Source: Eubacterium sp. (GTDB lineage: Bacteria; Bacillota; Clostridia; Lachnospirales; Lachnospiraceae). From it: DNA of 64,000 nucleotides. Of this stretch, positions 26,373 to 34,735 are shown piece by piece; position 1 is the stretch's first letter; the number at the start of each line of letters is the position of its first letter. Where the stretch lies: the NCBI GenBank assembly GCA_017938215.1, contig JAGBBZ010000015.1:1-64000 (forward strand), read 5' to 3'. The translations under genes were made by a program, and so were the position numbers. Under the pieces are notes generated by a model that ran no database searches, was not told where the DNA came from, and saw only the letters and a list, made by a program, of their open reading frames with translations.

Positions 26373-28259
26373 ATGAAAACGAAACATTATATGGTGCGTG
26401 TGGGAAAATGTATGGTCTCTGGAATGTTGATTGTGAGTCTAATACTTGGAAATGGTGTACTTTTGAGAGCGGAAAAAAGAACTCGCGAGGAATCGGTGTA
26501 TATCAATGCAGATGCCAATGGAAAATGTTTGCAAACCACGATTACAGAACGAGTGACTAACACTGAAAGCAATGAACTGGTGGAGGAAAATACGTATGAG
26601 GGGAATGACGCCAAGGATTTACCAGTGGATGTGGCGATTTCCTATAAGTTGGAGGGGAAAGAAATCCAACCCGAGGAGTTGGCAGGAAAAAGTGGAAAGG
26701 TAAGCATCACGGTGTCCTATACAAATCGATCTGCGGTGCAAAAGAAGATAAATGGGAAAAAGGAAGAACTATATACACCATTTTTAATGGCAACGATTGT
26801 TGTTTTGCCTGCAGAACAGTTTTCTAATATAAAAATTGATACCGGAAAAGTTTTGGGTCAGGAAAGTAATTATATGGTAATTGGGTATGGTCTCCCGGGG
26901 ATTGCAGATAGCCTGAATATTGAGGATGAGGAATTGTTGGAGAAGGTTCCGGAAGCGTTTACCATTACTGCGGATACTACGAATTTTGAGATGGAAAGTA
27001 CATTTACTTATGCCAGCGCGGAGATTTTTTCGGAATTTGATCTCGATGATAACTCCATTCTGGATGATGTGGAAGAAGGCATTGAGTTATTGACGGATTC
27101 TTCTGAGGAGTTGGTGGAAGGATCCGAAAAAATATCAGATTCGGTTCTTCAGTTCAAGAAAAGTTTTGCGGAATACGCGAAGGGAGAAAAGGGACTGAAT
27201 CAAGGAATCAAAAAACTTACCAAAGGTGGAAAAACGTTACAAAAGGGAATCAATGGGTATGTATCAGGGACCAATTCCCTTGTGACAGGAGTACAGACCT
27301 ATGTATCAGCGACAAAAAAGATTACGGACGGAACCCAGTCGTTGTACAATGGGATGAAGGATATGCCGGCTAGTTATAGCACGTTTTCTACTGGATTACA
27401 GAATTACACAGCAGCGGTGGATGCACTGGCGAAGGAGGAGACAGGAACGGCTTTGAAAAATGGTGCATCGGCTGTGGCAACAGGAATTGGTACCGTGAAC
27501 ACAAGCTTGACAACGTTGGAGAAAAGTTATGAAACGTATGCTGCATCCATTGCTACCATTCGAGAACAAGCAAATGCATGCACGGATGAAGCGCAGAAAG
27601 AAGCGTTGCTGACCAGCGCAGAGGAATTGGAAACGTTATTGGAAGGTCAGAAGGCGACGGTGACAGCATTAAAGTCAGCTACTTCGAGCGAAAGTGATTT
27701 GAAGAAGGGAGCAGATCAGCTCTCTACAGGTGTAACTCAGATGGTGGAAGGTGTTCAAGGGGTATCTGCAAATTCTCAGACATTGCGTCATTCAGATGCA
27801 CAGATTTCTGCGGGAATTACATCGATTGTGGAGAACGGAAAGAAATTGAGCGAAGGAAGTAACCAGTTGAGTCAGAGCAATACCCAATTGCTAAATGGAG
27901 CAAAGAAAATCAAAAAGGCAGGAAAATCCATGAAGACCGGCGGAAGCGGACTTGTGAAGGGAATGAAAAAATTAAAGAAAGGAAGCAATTCCATTCATAC
28001 GGCTACAGAAAAAATATCCGATGGAGTGTCTTTGTTGAATCAAGGGACAAAGGGGTTGGCAAAGGGAATGAGTCAGTTTGATAAGAAAGGAATTCAGAAG
28101 CTTGAAACAATGTATCAAGAGGATTTTCTTGGAATGAAGAATCGTCTTTCTGCATTGGTTGATTGTGCGAAGGAGTACAAGGCATATACTGAGAATGAAG
28201 AAGATTTGGAGGGAAGTGTTCGCTTTATCATTGAGACAGAGGGCGTAAAAGTACAGTAA
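26373..28259 (+). CDS. Secreted YhgE-like repeat protein
   Basis: About 628 residues. A signal peptide or signal anchor (GMLIVSLILGNGVLL) is followed by a beta-rich region (about 40-225) and a long helical part (about 230-590) made of short repeats of the form LxxGxxxLxxG, as in the extracellular part of YhgE/Pip-type proteins. The C-terminal membrane helices of full YhgE proteins are absent, so it may be secreted or held by the N-terminal helix. Starts at 26355 and 26364 are also in frame; 26373 has the best-spaced ribosome site (GGAAAGGA). Third gene of the riboswitch operon, it may be an extracellular partner of the FtsX permease. Confidence 0.7.
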   Translation: MKTKHYMVRVGKCMVSGMLIVSLILGNGVLLRAEKRTREESVYINADANGKCLQTTITERVTNTESNELVEENTYEGNDAKDLPVDVAISYKLEGKEIQPEELAGKSGKVSITVSYTNRSAVQKKINGKKEELYTPFLMATIVVLPAEQFSNIKIDTGKVLGQESNYMVIGYGLPGIADSLNIEDEELLEKVPEAFTITADTTNFEMESTFTYASAEIFSEFDLDDNSILDDVEEGIELLTDSSEELVEGSEKISDSVLQFKKSFAEYAKGEKGLNQGIKKLTKGGKTLQKGINGYVSGTNSLVTGVQTYVSATKKITDGTQSLYNGMKDMPASYSTFSTGLQNYTAAVDALAKEETGTALKNGASAVATGIGTVNTSLTTLEKSYETYAASIATIREQANACTDEAQKEALLTSAEELETLLEGQKATVTALKSATSSESDLKKGADQLSTGVTQMVEGVQGVSANSQTLRHSDAQISAGITSIVENGKKLSEGSNQLSQSNTQLLNGAKKIKKAGKSMKTGGSGLVKGMKKLKKGSNSIHTATEKISDGVSLLNQGTKGLAKGMSQFDKKGIQKLETMYQEDFLGMKNRLSALVDCAKEYKAYTENEEDLEGSVRFIIETEGVKVQ

Positions 28260-28287
28260 CTGCACCGATGTAAGATGGAAAAGGGCA

Positions 28288-28317
28288 TTGTAAATTCGCT
28301 GGTTGTTGTGTTACAAT
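28288..28317 (+). promoter_or_regulatory. recG promoter
   Basis: TTGTAA (28288-28293), 18 bp, TACAAT (28312-28317) with an upstream TGT (extended -10). Confidence 0.6.
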
Positions 28318-28355
28318 AGGTTCAGAAAAATGTAAAGTAAGGACGAGTATTTAGC

Positions 28356-30392
28356 ATGAATTACAATGACAGCATTCGAACCATCAAAGGCGTGGGGGAA
28401 AAGGCGGAAAAAGCATTTCATAAACTGAATATACGAGAGGTAGGAGATTTGTTAGAACACTATCCAAGAGATTATGATGAATTTCATGATCTGGTTCCGA
28501 TTCGCGAACTAAAGGAAGGGAGTGTGATGGCAATCGAAGGAGTTCTTCGCAGAAAGCCTTCGGTGAAAACTACCTCTCGTTTGAAAATTATTACGGCGTT
28601 TGTGGAAGATGAGACAGGAGTTGTGCAGGTGACGTGGTTTAATATGCCGTTTCTTGTGAGTCGCCTAAAAATGGGGACAAGGTACATTCTTCGTGGACGT
28701 GTTGGGATTCGCAATGGAAAATTTGTGTTGGAACAACCCCAAATGTACAACAAAAATGAATTCTATAAAAAAGTGGGAAAAATGCTACCAATTTATCCGC
28801 TGACCGCAGGACTTACCAATCATCAGATGACCAAAGCGGTCACAACGGCGGTATCCCAGTGCGAGGGTGTGGTGGAATTTTTGCCTGCGGAGATTCGGAC
28901 GAGACATCATCTGATCGGTTATCGCAAAGCAGTGCAAGACATTCATTTCCCAAAAAATCGTGTGGATTATATGAAGGCAAGGAAGCGTCTGGCGTTTGAT
29001 GAGATTTTTTTGTATCAGGCAGCATTGCGCGCCATTCGCCTTCAAAACTACCATGAAAGCTGTCATGTGATGGAGCCGAAACAAGAGGTGGAAGAGTTTT
29101 TGGGGGATCTTCCTTTTGCTTTGACAGGGGCACAAAAGCGTGTGTATGAAGAGATTGTAACGGATATGACCAGTGGAACTGTCATGAATCGTCTTGTGCA
29201 AGGAGATGTGGGATCCGGAAAGACGGTTGTGGCGGTATTGGCGCTTTATCTTGCTGTGTGCAATGGAAAGCAAGGGGCTTTTATGGTGCCGACCGAAGTG
29301 CTGGCAACTCAGCATTACGAATCTTTGCAAAAAATGTTGGGAAAACGGGGGGTACGTGTTGGGCTTTTGACAGGTTCTTTGACGGCAAAACAAAAGCGAG
29401 AAGGAAAAGAAAAACTGACCGCAGGTGAGTGGGATATCGTCGTGGGAACCCATGCGATTTTGCAGGACAACGTGGAGTTTCAGTCGTTGGCATTGGTCAT
29501 TACCGATGAGCAGCATCGCTTTGGCGTACGTCAGCGCGAGACGTTATCCGAAAAGGGGGACGCTCCCCATGTACTGGCTATGAGTGCTACCCCGATTCCG
29601 CGAACGTTGGCATTGGTGCTTTATGGCGATATGGATTTGTCTGTGATGGACGAATTGCCGGCCAATCGTCTTCCAATCAAAAATTGTGTGGTGGGGACAG
29701 AATATCGTCCCAATGCTTATAAATTTATGAAGGAGCAGATGGAACAAGGACATCAGGTCTATATTATTTGTCCGATGGTTGATGAGAGTGAGGAACTGGA
29801 ATTAGAAAATGTCACGCTGTATACGGAGCAGTTGCGTGAAATGTTCCAGGGGATTGCTGTGGTGGATTGTCTTCATGGTAAAATGAAACCAAAGGAAAAA
29901 AATGATGTTATGGGACGTTTTTCTAAGGGGGATACGGATATTCTTGTGTCTACAACTGTGATTGAAGTGGGAATTGATGTGCCAAATGCCACGGTCATGA
30001 TGATTGAAAATGCAGAGCGGTTTGGACTTGCCCAGTTGCACCAGCTTCGTGGGCGGGTTGGACGCGGAGATGCACAATCCTATTGTATTCTCATGTATGG
30101 AAATGATTCAAAAGAAGCGAAGGAACGTCTGGGAATACTGGCAGGGTCAAACGATGGGTTCCATATTGCTAGAGAAGACCTGAAATTGCGTGGACAAGGG
30201 GATTTCTTTGGTGTGATGCAAAGCGGAGATAAGTTGTTTAAATTGGCAGATATATATGAGGATGCAGATCTTCTTACCGTGGCAAATGAAGAAGCAAAGA
30301 CCTATGACTTTGACGAAATCAGTCGTTTCTATGCGAAGAACCGTAGATTGAGTGAAAAACTGAATCATTATATGGGAAAAGTCTCGTTATAA
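28356..30392 (+). CDS. recG: ATP-dependent DNA helicase RecG
   Basis: A 678-residue branch-migrating helicase that remodels stalled replication forks and Holliday junctions. The N-terminal wedge/OB domain (about 1-170) includes the helix-hairpin-like GVGEKAEKAF. Superfamily 2 motor: Walker A GDVGSGKTV, DEQH box (TDEQHRFG), motif III SATPIPRTLAL, and motif VI LRGRVGRG. Length is normal. It is followed by rsmD, which has its own promoter in the 78-bp gap. Confidence 0.97.
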   Translation: MNYNDSIRTIKGVGEKAEKAFHKLNIREVGDLLEHYPRDYDEFHDLVPIRELKEGSVMAIEGVLRRKPSVKTTSRLKIITAFVEDETGVVQVTWFNMPFLVSRLKMGTRYILRGRVGIRNGKFVLEQPQMYNKNEFYKKVGKMLPIYPLTAGLTNHQMTKAVTTAVSQCEGVVEFLPAEIRTRHHLIGYRKAVQDIHFPKNRVDYMKARKRLAFDEIFLYQAALRAIRLQNYHESCHVMEPKQEVEEFLGDLPFALTGAQKRVYEEIVTDMTSGTVMNRLVQGDVGSGKTVVAVLALYLAVCNGKQGAFMVPTEVLATQHYESLQKMLGKRGVRVGLLTGSLTAKQKREGKEKLTAGEWDIVVGTHAILQDNVEFQSLALVITDEQHRFGVRQRETLSEKGDAPHVLAMSATPIPRTLALVLYGDMDLSVMDELPANRLPIKNCVVGTEYRPNAYKFMKEQMEQGHQVYIICPMVDESEELELENVTLYTEQLREMFQGIAVVDCLHGKMKPKEKNDVMGRFSKGDTDILVSTTVIEVGIDVPNATVMMIENAERFGLAQLHQLRGRVGRGDAQSYCILMYGNDSKEAKERLGILAGSNDGFHIAREDLKLRGQGDFFGVMQSGDKLFKLADIYEDADLLTVANEEAKTYDFDEISRFYAKNRRLSEKLNHYMGKVSL

Positions 30393-30409
30393 CTTTCCGT
30401 AGAAAATAG

Positions 30410-30438
30410 TTGAAAAAAAATGGGTTTTATTATACAAT
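30410..30438 (+). promoter_or_regulatory. rsmD promoter
   Basis: TTGAAA (30410-30415), exactly 17 bp, TACAAT (30433-30438). Confidence 0.75.
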
Positions 30439-30470
30439 AGTAGAAAAACGGAAAAAGGTGAGGGACAAAT

Positions 30471-31025
30471 ATGCGCGTGATTGCGGGAAAAGCAAGACGG
30501 TTGCCGTTGATTACACCAGAGGGGAAAGATACAAGGCCGACAACGGACCGAATTAAAGAGACATTGTTTAATGTGATTCAAGATGATATACCAGGATGTA
30601 TGTTTCTGGATCTCTTTAGTGGGAGCGGTGCCATCGGGATTGAGGCATTGAGTCGTGGGGCAAAAAAGGCATATTTGGTCGAGTTTGGAAAAGAACCTCT
30701 TCGCTGTATCAAAGCGAATCTTACAAAAACAAGATTGACAGAGGATGCGGTTGTACTTCCAGTGGAAGTTACGTATGCCATATCAAAGTTGGAAAAAATG
30801 GGACAAGTTTTTGATATTGTTTATGCGGATCCCCCATATCAAAAGGAATTTGAGCCGAAGATATTGGATTTGCTTGGTCGGTCTTCTATTGTAGCAGAGG
30901 ATACGCTGGTGGTGTTGGAGTCTGCGCTTGAAACGGAAGTGGATTATGTGGATGAAAATATCTATGAGATTGTGAAGATAAAGGAATATAAGACAAATAA
31001 ACACGTTTTTTTACGAGTGAGATAA
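30471..31025 (+). CDS. rsmD: 16S rRNA (guanine966-N2)-methyltransferase RsmD
   Basis: A 184-residue SAM-dependent methyltransferase that modifies a guanine of 16S rRNA in the assembling 30S subunit. Motif I is FLDLFSGSGAIGIEALSRGA and motif IV is DPPY (YADPPYQKE); the N-terminal RVIAGKARRLPL and RPTTDRIKETLFN are diagnostic. The usual partner coaD is absent; a coiled-coil protein follows after a 30-bp gap (start at 31056). Confidence 0.95.
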   Translation: MRVIAGKARRLPLITPEGKDTRPTTDRIKETLFNVIQDDIPGCMFLDLFSGSGAIGIEALSRGAKKAYLVEFGKEPLRCIKANLTKTRLTEDAVVLPVEVTYAISKLEKMGQVFDIVYADPPYQKEFEPKILDLLGRSSIVAEDTLVVLESALETEVDYVDENIYEIVKIKEYKTNKHVFLRVR

Positions 31026-31055
31026 GGATTAATGGAAGAAAGGAAGTTAATACGT

Positions 31056-31670
31056 ATGAACCCTTCAAGAATCGAGAGAGCGATTGATGAGATTTATGAA
31101 TATGTGGAAAATTGTAAACCAGCGAAGCTATCACCGAATAAGGTGACAGTGGCAAAGGATGAGTTGTATGATTTGCTGGATGCGCTTCGTATGTGTGCGC
31201 CGGACGAGATAAAACGATACCAAAAGATTATTAACAATCGGGATGAGATTTTGGGTGAAGCGCAGGCGCAAGCGGAGAAAATAAAAAGCCAAGCTGAGGC
31301 TGAGACAAAACAGCTGTTGGATCAAAATGAACTGGTTCAGACAGCGTATGCCCAGGCCGAACAGATCATTCAGCAAGCACAGGCGCAGGCTGAACAGATA
31401 TTAAATCAGGCAATCAGCGAGAGTGATCAGGTTCGTACCTCTGCTCTGTATTATACCAGTGATCTTCTTGGTGAGGCGGGACGTAATATCGAGACATCTC
31501 TTCGTGAAATGGAGAGTAAGTCTACGATGTTGATTAGTGCCTTGAAGAAAGATATTGAACTGATCAAGAGCAATCGAGCTGAATTGAAAGCGCAGATTGA
31601 CGGAACTCTTCCAGAGGAGGAAGAAGTGGCTGCGGCAGAGCAACCTGTGGCAGAGAAGTCAGAAGAATAA
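31056..31670 (+). CDS. Coiled-coil protein (ATP synthase b-subunit/DivIVA-like)
   Basis: About 204 residues. After a short N-terminal domain (about 1-60) comes a long coiled coil (about 60-190) rich in alanine, glutamine and glutamate, with repeated QAQAEQI units, and an acidic tail. Similar proteins next to rsmD in Clostridia are often labelled as ATPases because of resemblance to the V/F-ATPase stalk, but there is no nucleotide-binding site. The start at 31056 (MNPSRIE) has AAAGGAAG at good spacing; ATG 31032 is an alternative. Its 3' end overlaps the convergent ylbJ by 12 bp. It may be a membrane-scaffold or division-associated protein. Confidence 0.7.
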   Translation: MNPSRIERAIDEIYEYVENCKPAKLSPNKVTVAKDELYDLLDALRMCAPDEIKRYQKIINNRDEILGEAQAQAEKIKSQAEAETKQLLDQNELVQTAYAQAEQIIQQAQAQAEQILNQAISESDQVRTSALYYTSDLLGEAGRNIETSLREMESKSTMLISALKKDIELIKSNRAELKAQIDGTLPEEEEVAAAEQPVAEKSEE

Positions 31671-32522
31671 AACGCCTAGAAGTAGTGCAAAGATACTGCT
31701 GAGTACTTTGATTGCGATATAATGGAGAATAGATAATCCTGTTTTTTGTAGTACACCATTGGTCTGTGCCGCTGCGGACAGACCGCCAAAAGTGGTGGCG
31801 GCAAGACTCAGGGTTATTTTTGTTGTTTCGGAAAATCCATATAGGGCAAGATTTGTTGTTCCAGTGGTGATTTCCAGTAAGCTACAGAAAAGGAGTTGTA
31901 GCGATTCTGGGAGATGGGGGATGGCTTGGAACAAGGCGGTGATGATTGAAAAAAGCATGATATACCCACCGATTTTTAGTAACAAAAGCGCGGAATTGGT
32001 GATTTCTATATCCATTTGCTGAAGCAGATTTTTTTGCTGTATAATGGACATTGAGTGAGTGGGGAGTGAAGCTTTCTTTTTTTCTTTTTGTAAAAAACAA
32101 AGCACGAAAAGAAAGCTTCCTAAAAAGGAAGACAGAAGTACAAGAAAGAAAAAAAGATATCTTTCATTTTCAAGGGAAAGCAGATTGTCGGCGATAAAGA
32201 AAAGAATAAACATGGGGCTAGGATTGTTGGTAAAACCTGCGAAAAAAGTTGCTTGGCGTCGGGAGAGAGAACCGTCTAGGTAAAGTTCTCCGGAAATCTT
32301 GGCGCCGATGGGGTAACCGGATAAAATGCCTGCCAAAAGAAGTAGGTATTTGTAAGGGGTTCCCTGAACTCGAGTGCGTAGTAGAGAGGTTAGCACAGAA
32401 AATGGGAGCAAAGAGGGGACGAGTATGGTTCCCCACAAAATCAGACCGTTTTTGCTTCCCTCTGTGGCGATTTCGGGGCACAATAAAAGGATAGCAAGGA
32501 GAATAAAGAGAATGAATGGCAT
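31659..32522 (-). CDS. ylbJ: YlbJ-like sporulation integral membrane protein
   Basis: A 287-residue polytopic membrane protein (about eight helices) of the nucleoside-recognition/Gate family. LSGYPIGAKISGELY and FTNNPSPMF are the conserved signatures of YlbJ, which in Bacillus is needed for spore cortex formation. It is the sporulation-specific gene of this neighbourhood and fits the presence of sigG. It is convergent with the coiled-coil gene (12-bp overlap) and divergent from ackA. Confidence 0.88.
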   Translation of the reverse strand: MPFILFILLAILLLCPEIATEGSKNGLILWGTILVPSLLPFSVLTSLLRTRVQGTPYKYLLLLAGILSGYPIGAKISGELYLDGSLSRRQATFFAGFTNNPSPMFILFFIADNLLSLENERYLFFFLVLLSSFLGSFLFVLCFLQKEKKKASLPTHSMSIIQQKNLLQQMDIEITNSALLLLKIGGYIMLFSIITALFQAIPHLPESLQLLFCSLLEITTGTTNLALYGFSETTKITLSLAATTFGGLSAAAQTNGVLQKTGLSILHYIAIKVLSSIFALLLGVLFF

Positions 32523-32620
32523 GGCATGATATCCTCAATGTTGTTTGCTAATATGTATGAATAAAAGCAGACAAATATGAAAAGAATAATTAAAGTGAGG
32601 ATATAAATTATATTTGGTAT

Positions 32621-32648
32621 TGAAATTTAGAGACAACAGTTGTATAAT
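32621..32648 (+). promoter_or_regulatory. ackA promoter
   Basis: TTGAAA (about 32621), 16-bp spacer, TATAAT (about 32643-32648). Ribosome site GAAGGAAGG-like just before ATG 32697. Confidence 0.7.
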
Positions 32649-32696
32649 GACTATGTACGAGTTTTATTTAAATAAACAGAAGGAAGGAAATGGAAA

Positions 32697-33890
32697 ATGA
32701 AAGTATTAGTAGTCAATTGTGGAAGTACTACCTTGAAGTATCAGGTGATTGATTCTGAGACAGAGCAGGCACTTGCTGTAGGTATTTGTGAGAGAATTGG
32801 AATTAAGGATGGTCGTTTAAAACATACTCCAGCTGGTGGTGAGAAAGAACTGATTCAGAAAGATATGCCGGATCATTCTGTAGCAATCCAGTTGGTATTG
32901 GATACATTGACAGATGAAAAATATGGCGTGATTAAAGATTTGTCTGAGATTGGTGCAATTGGACATCGTGTTGTACATGGTGGTGAGAAATTTGCTTCTT
33001 CTGTACTGATTGATGATGATGTGTTGGCGGCGATTGAAGAGTGTACTCCATTGGCACCGCTACATAATCCAGCGAACTTGATTGGTATTCGTGCTTGTCA
33101 GCAATTGATGCCGGGTGTTCCTAATGTAGCAGTATTTGATACTGCATTCCATCAGACAATGGATCAAGTTGCTTATTTGTACGGTATTCCATATGAGTGC
33201 TATACAAAATACAAAATCCGTCGTTATGGTTTCCATGGTACAAGTCATAAGTTTGTATCTCATCGTGCAATCGAGTGCTTGGGCTTGGATCCTGAGAATT
33301 CGAAAGTGATTGTATGTCACTTGGGCGGTGGTGCTAGTGTTAGTGCTGTAAAAAATGGTAAATCCGTAGATACAAGTATGGGATTCACTCCATTGGAAGG
33401 TCTTATCATGGGAACTCGTTGTGGAGATTTGGATCCAGCAATTATTGAATATATGGCACATATTATGGACAAGTCTTTGGAAGAGGTTATGGAAATCTTG
33501 AACAAAGAGTCTGGTATGCTTGGTGTTTCTGAACTTTCCAGTGACTTCCGTGATTTGGAGGATGCTGCGAAAGAAGGAAATGAAGCGGCAATTCGTGCGG
33601 AGAGCACATTCAATTATCGTGTTGCGAAGTACATCGGTGCATACACAGCAGCGATGAATGGTGTTGATGCGATCATCTTTACCGCAGGTGTTGGTGAAAA
33701 TAACCCAGCAATGCGTAAAGAGATTATTAATTATGTGGGTTACCTCGGATGTGAGATTGATGACGAGGAAAATGCAGTTCGTAGTGTAGAGAAAGTTGTG
33801 TCTACAGCAGACAGTAAAGTAAAAGTTATGGTTATCCCTACAAACGAAGAACTTATGATTGCAAGAGATACGGTTGCATTGGTAAAATAA
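32697..33890 (+). CDS. ackA: Acetate kinase
   Basis: A 397-residue ASKHA-fold kinase that turns acetyl phosphate and ADP into acetate and ATP, the substrate-level phosphorylation step of fermentation. Signatures: VLVVNCGSTTLKYQ at the N-terminus, HRVVHGGEKF, the phosphate loop CHLGGGASV, and GFTPLEGLIMGTRCGDLDP. Phosphotransacetylase (pta), often adjacent, is not in the window. rpmF follows with its own promoter. Codon choice is strongly biased (many GGT, CGT), suggesting high expression. Confidence 0.98.
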   Translation: MKVLVVNCGSTTLKYQVIDSETEQALAVGICERIGIKDGRLKHTPAGGEKELIQKDMPDHSVAIQLVLDTLTDEKYGVIKDLSEIGAIGHRVVHGGEKFASSVLIDDDVLAAIEECTPLAPLHNPANLIGIRACQQLMPGVPNVAVFDTAFHQTMDQVAYLYGIPYECYTKYKIRRYGFHGTSHKFVSHRAIECLGLDPENSKVIVCHLGGGASVSAVKNGKSVDTSMGFTPLEGLIMGTRCGDLDPAIIEYMAHIMDKSLEEVMEILNKESGMLGVSELSSDFRDLEDAAKEGNEAAIRAESTFNYRVAKYIGAYTAAMNGVDAIIFTAGVGENNPAMRKEIINYVGYLGCEIDDEENAVRSVEKVVSTADSKVKVMVIPTNEELMIARDTVALVK

Positions 33891-33914
33891 TTTTGTCATA
33901 ATTTGAAAAAAGTG

Positions 33915-33943
33915 TTGACAAACTATACCAGTCTCGGTATAAT
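33915..33943 (+). promoter_or_regulatory. rpmF promoter with internal palindrome
   Basis: Near-perfect promoter: TTGACA (33915-33920), 17 bp, TATAAT (33938-33943). An inverted repeat TATACC-agtctc-GGTATA (33924-33941) spans the spacer and -10, suggesting a repressor site. Confidence 0.75.
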
Positions 33944-33981
33944 TGTAGAAGTGTTTTGAGTTTTTAAGGAGGTGTAATGAC

Positions 33982-34164
33982 ATGTCGATTTGTCCTAAGA
34001 ATAAATCTTCTAAAGCAAGAAGAGACAAACGTAGAGCAAACTGGAAGATGACTGCTCCTACTTTAGTTAAATGCAGCAAATGCGGAGAGTTGATGGTGCC
34101 ACACAGAGTATGTAAAAACTGTGGAAGCTACAACAAAAAAGAAATTATTGCAACAGCTGAATAA
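33982..34164 (+). CDS. rpmF: 50S ribosomal protein L32
   Basis: A 60-residue L32 with the basic N-terminus (MSICPKNKSSKARRDKRR) and four zinc-binding cysteines (CSKCGEL, CKNCGSY), so it is the zinc-containing C+ form. AAGGAGGT at 33966-33973. In many Clostridia a DUF177 (YceD-like) gene lies directly upstream and plsX downstream; neither is present here. Confidence 0.96.
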   Translation: MSICPKNKSSKARRDKRRANWKMTAPTLVKCSKCGELMVPHRVCKNCGSYNKKEIIATAE

Positions 34165-34181
34165 TGATAATTGATGATTAT

Positions 34182-34211
34182 GAGAGTTCTCTTTTAAGAG
34201 GACTCTCTTTC
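34182..34211 (+). terminator. Terminator after rpmF
   Basis: Stem GAGAGTTCTCTT/AAGAGGACTCTC (34182-34193 with 34196-34207, one mismatch) followed by a T-rich run. Confidence 0.8.
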
Positions 34212-34239
34212 ATTTTGTGGAGAGTTTGGATAAATGTTG

Positions 34240-34295
34240 TTGACAGAAAATAAGATTCGGTGTATACTAACTGTATCGGTTGGAGTGATACAGTT
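34240..34295 (+). promoter_or_regulatory. Promoter and operator of the GntR/ABC operon
   Basis: TTGACA (34240-34245), 17 bp, TATACT (34263-34268). Immediately downstream is a perfect inverted repeat AACTGTATC / GATACAGTT (34269-34277 with 34287-34295), overlapping the transcription start. This position fits autorepression by the GntR protein encoded next. Confidence 0.75.
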
Positions 34296-34326
34296 GGTAC
34301 GGTTAGTACAGTTTGGAGGTGAGAGC

Positions 34327-34704
34327 GTGATTCAAATTAACCCAACAAGTAATCAGCCTATTTTTGAGCAGATTATCTCACAAATCAAGACCGATGTTTT
34401 GAAGGGGTATTTAAAACCAGGAGATGCTTTGCCATCTGTTCGTAAATTGGCATTGCAACTTTCGGTGACTCCGGGAACGGTGGCGAAAGCCTACAGTGAG
34501 TTGGAGCATCAGGAGGTGATTGTGACCATTCGTGGAAAGGGAGCGTACATTGCGGAGAAGAGTAAGGTTCGTCCTTCCGAGTCGCAATTGGAACGAGGAT
34601 TTGCGTGTTTCCACGAAGCTTGTATGGAACTGATTTATATGGGAGTAAGCCAGAGTGAAATGGTGGCGGAAGTTCAAAAGATATATACAAGTGTTGGACA
34701 ATGA
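34327..34704 (+). CDS. GntR family regulator, YtrA subfamily
   Basis: A 125-residue repressor. The winged helix (about 10-75: PIFEQIISQIKTDVLKGYLK, PSVRKLALQLSVTPGTVAKA) is followed by only a short helical tail, which marks the YtrA subfamily that typically controls adjacent ABC transporters. The start is a GTG at 34327 with GGAGG seven bases upstream; an ATG at 34234 lies upstream of the promoter -10 and cannot be used. It heads an operon with an ATPase, a permease and a TM protein, and probably represses it through the palindrome at 34269-34295. Confidence 0.9.
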   Translation: MIQINPTSNQPIFEQIISQIKTDVLKGYLKPGDALPSVRKLALQLSVTPGTVAKAYSELEHQEVIVTIRGKGAYIAEKSKVRPSESQLERGFACFHEACMELIYMGVSQSEMVAEVQKIYTSVGQ

Positions 34705-34735
34705 CGTGTAACAAAAAGCAGAAAAGAGGTATCGT

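Noticed and set aside
33060..34079. A 339-codon minus-strand frame across ackA and rpmF
   Set aside because: It covers two certain genes in antisense and crosses a consensus promoter; composition is not protein-like.
34234..34326. Longer GntR protein starting at ATG 34234
   Set aside because: That ATG lies upstream of the promoter boxes (TTGACA 34240, TATACT 34263), so it would not be on the mRNA; the GTG at 34327 has a proper ribosome site.
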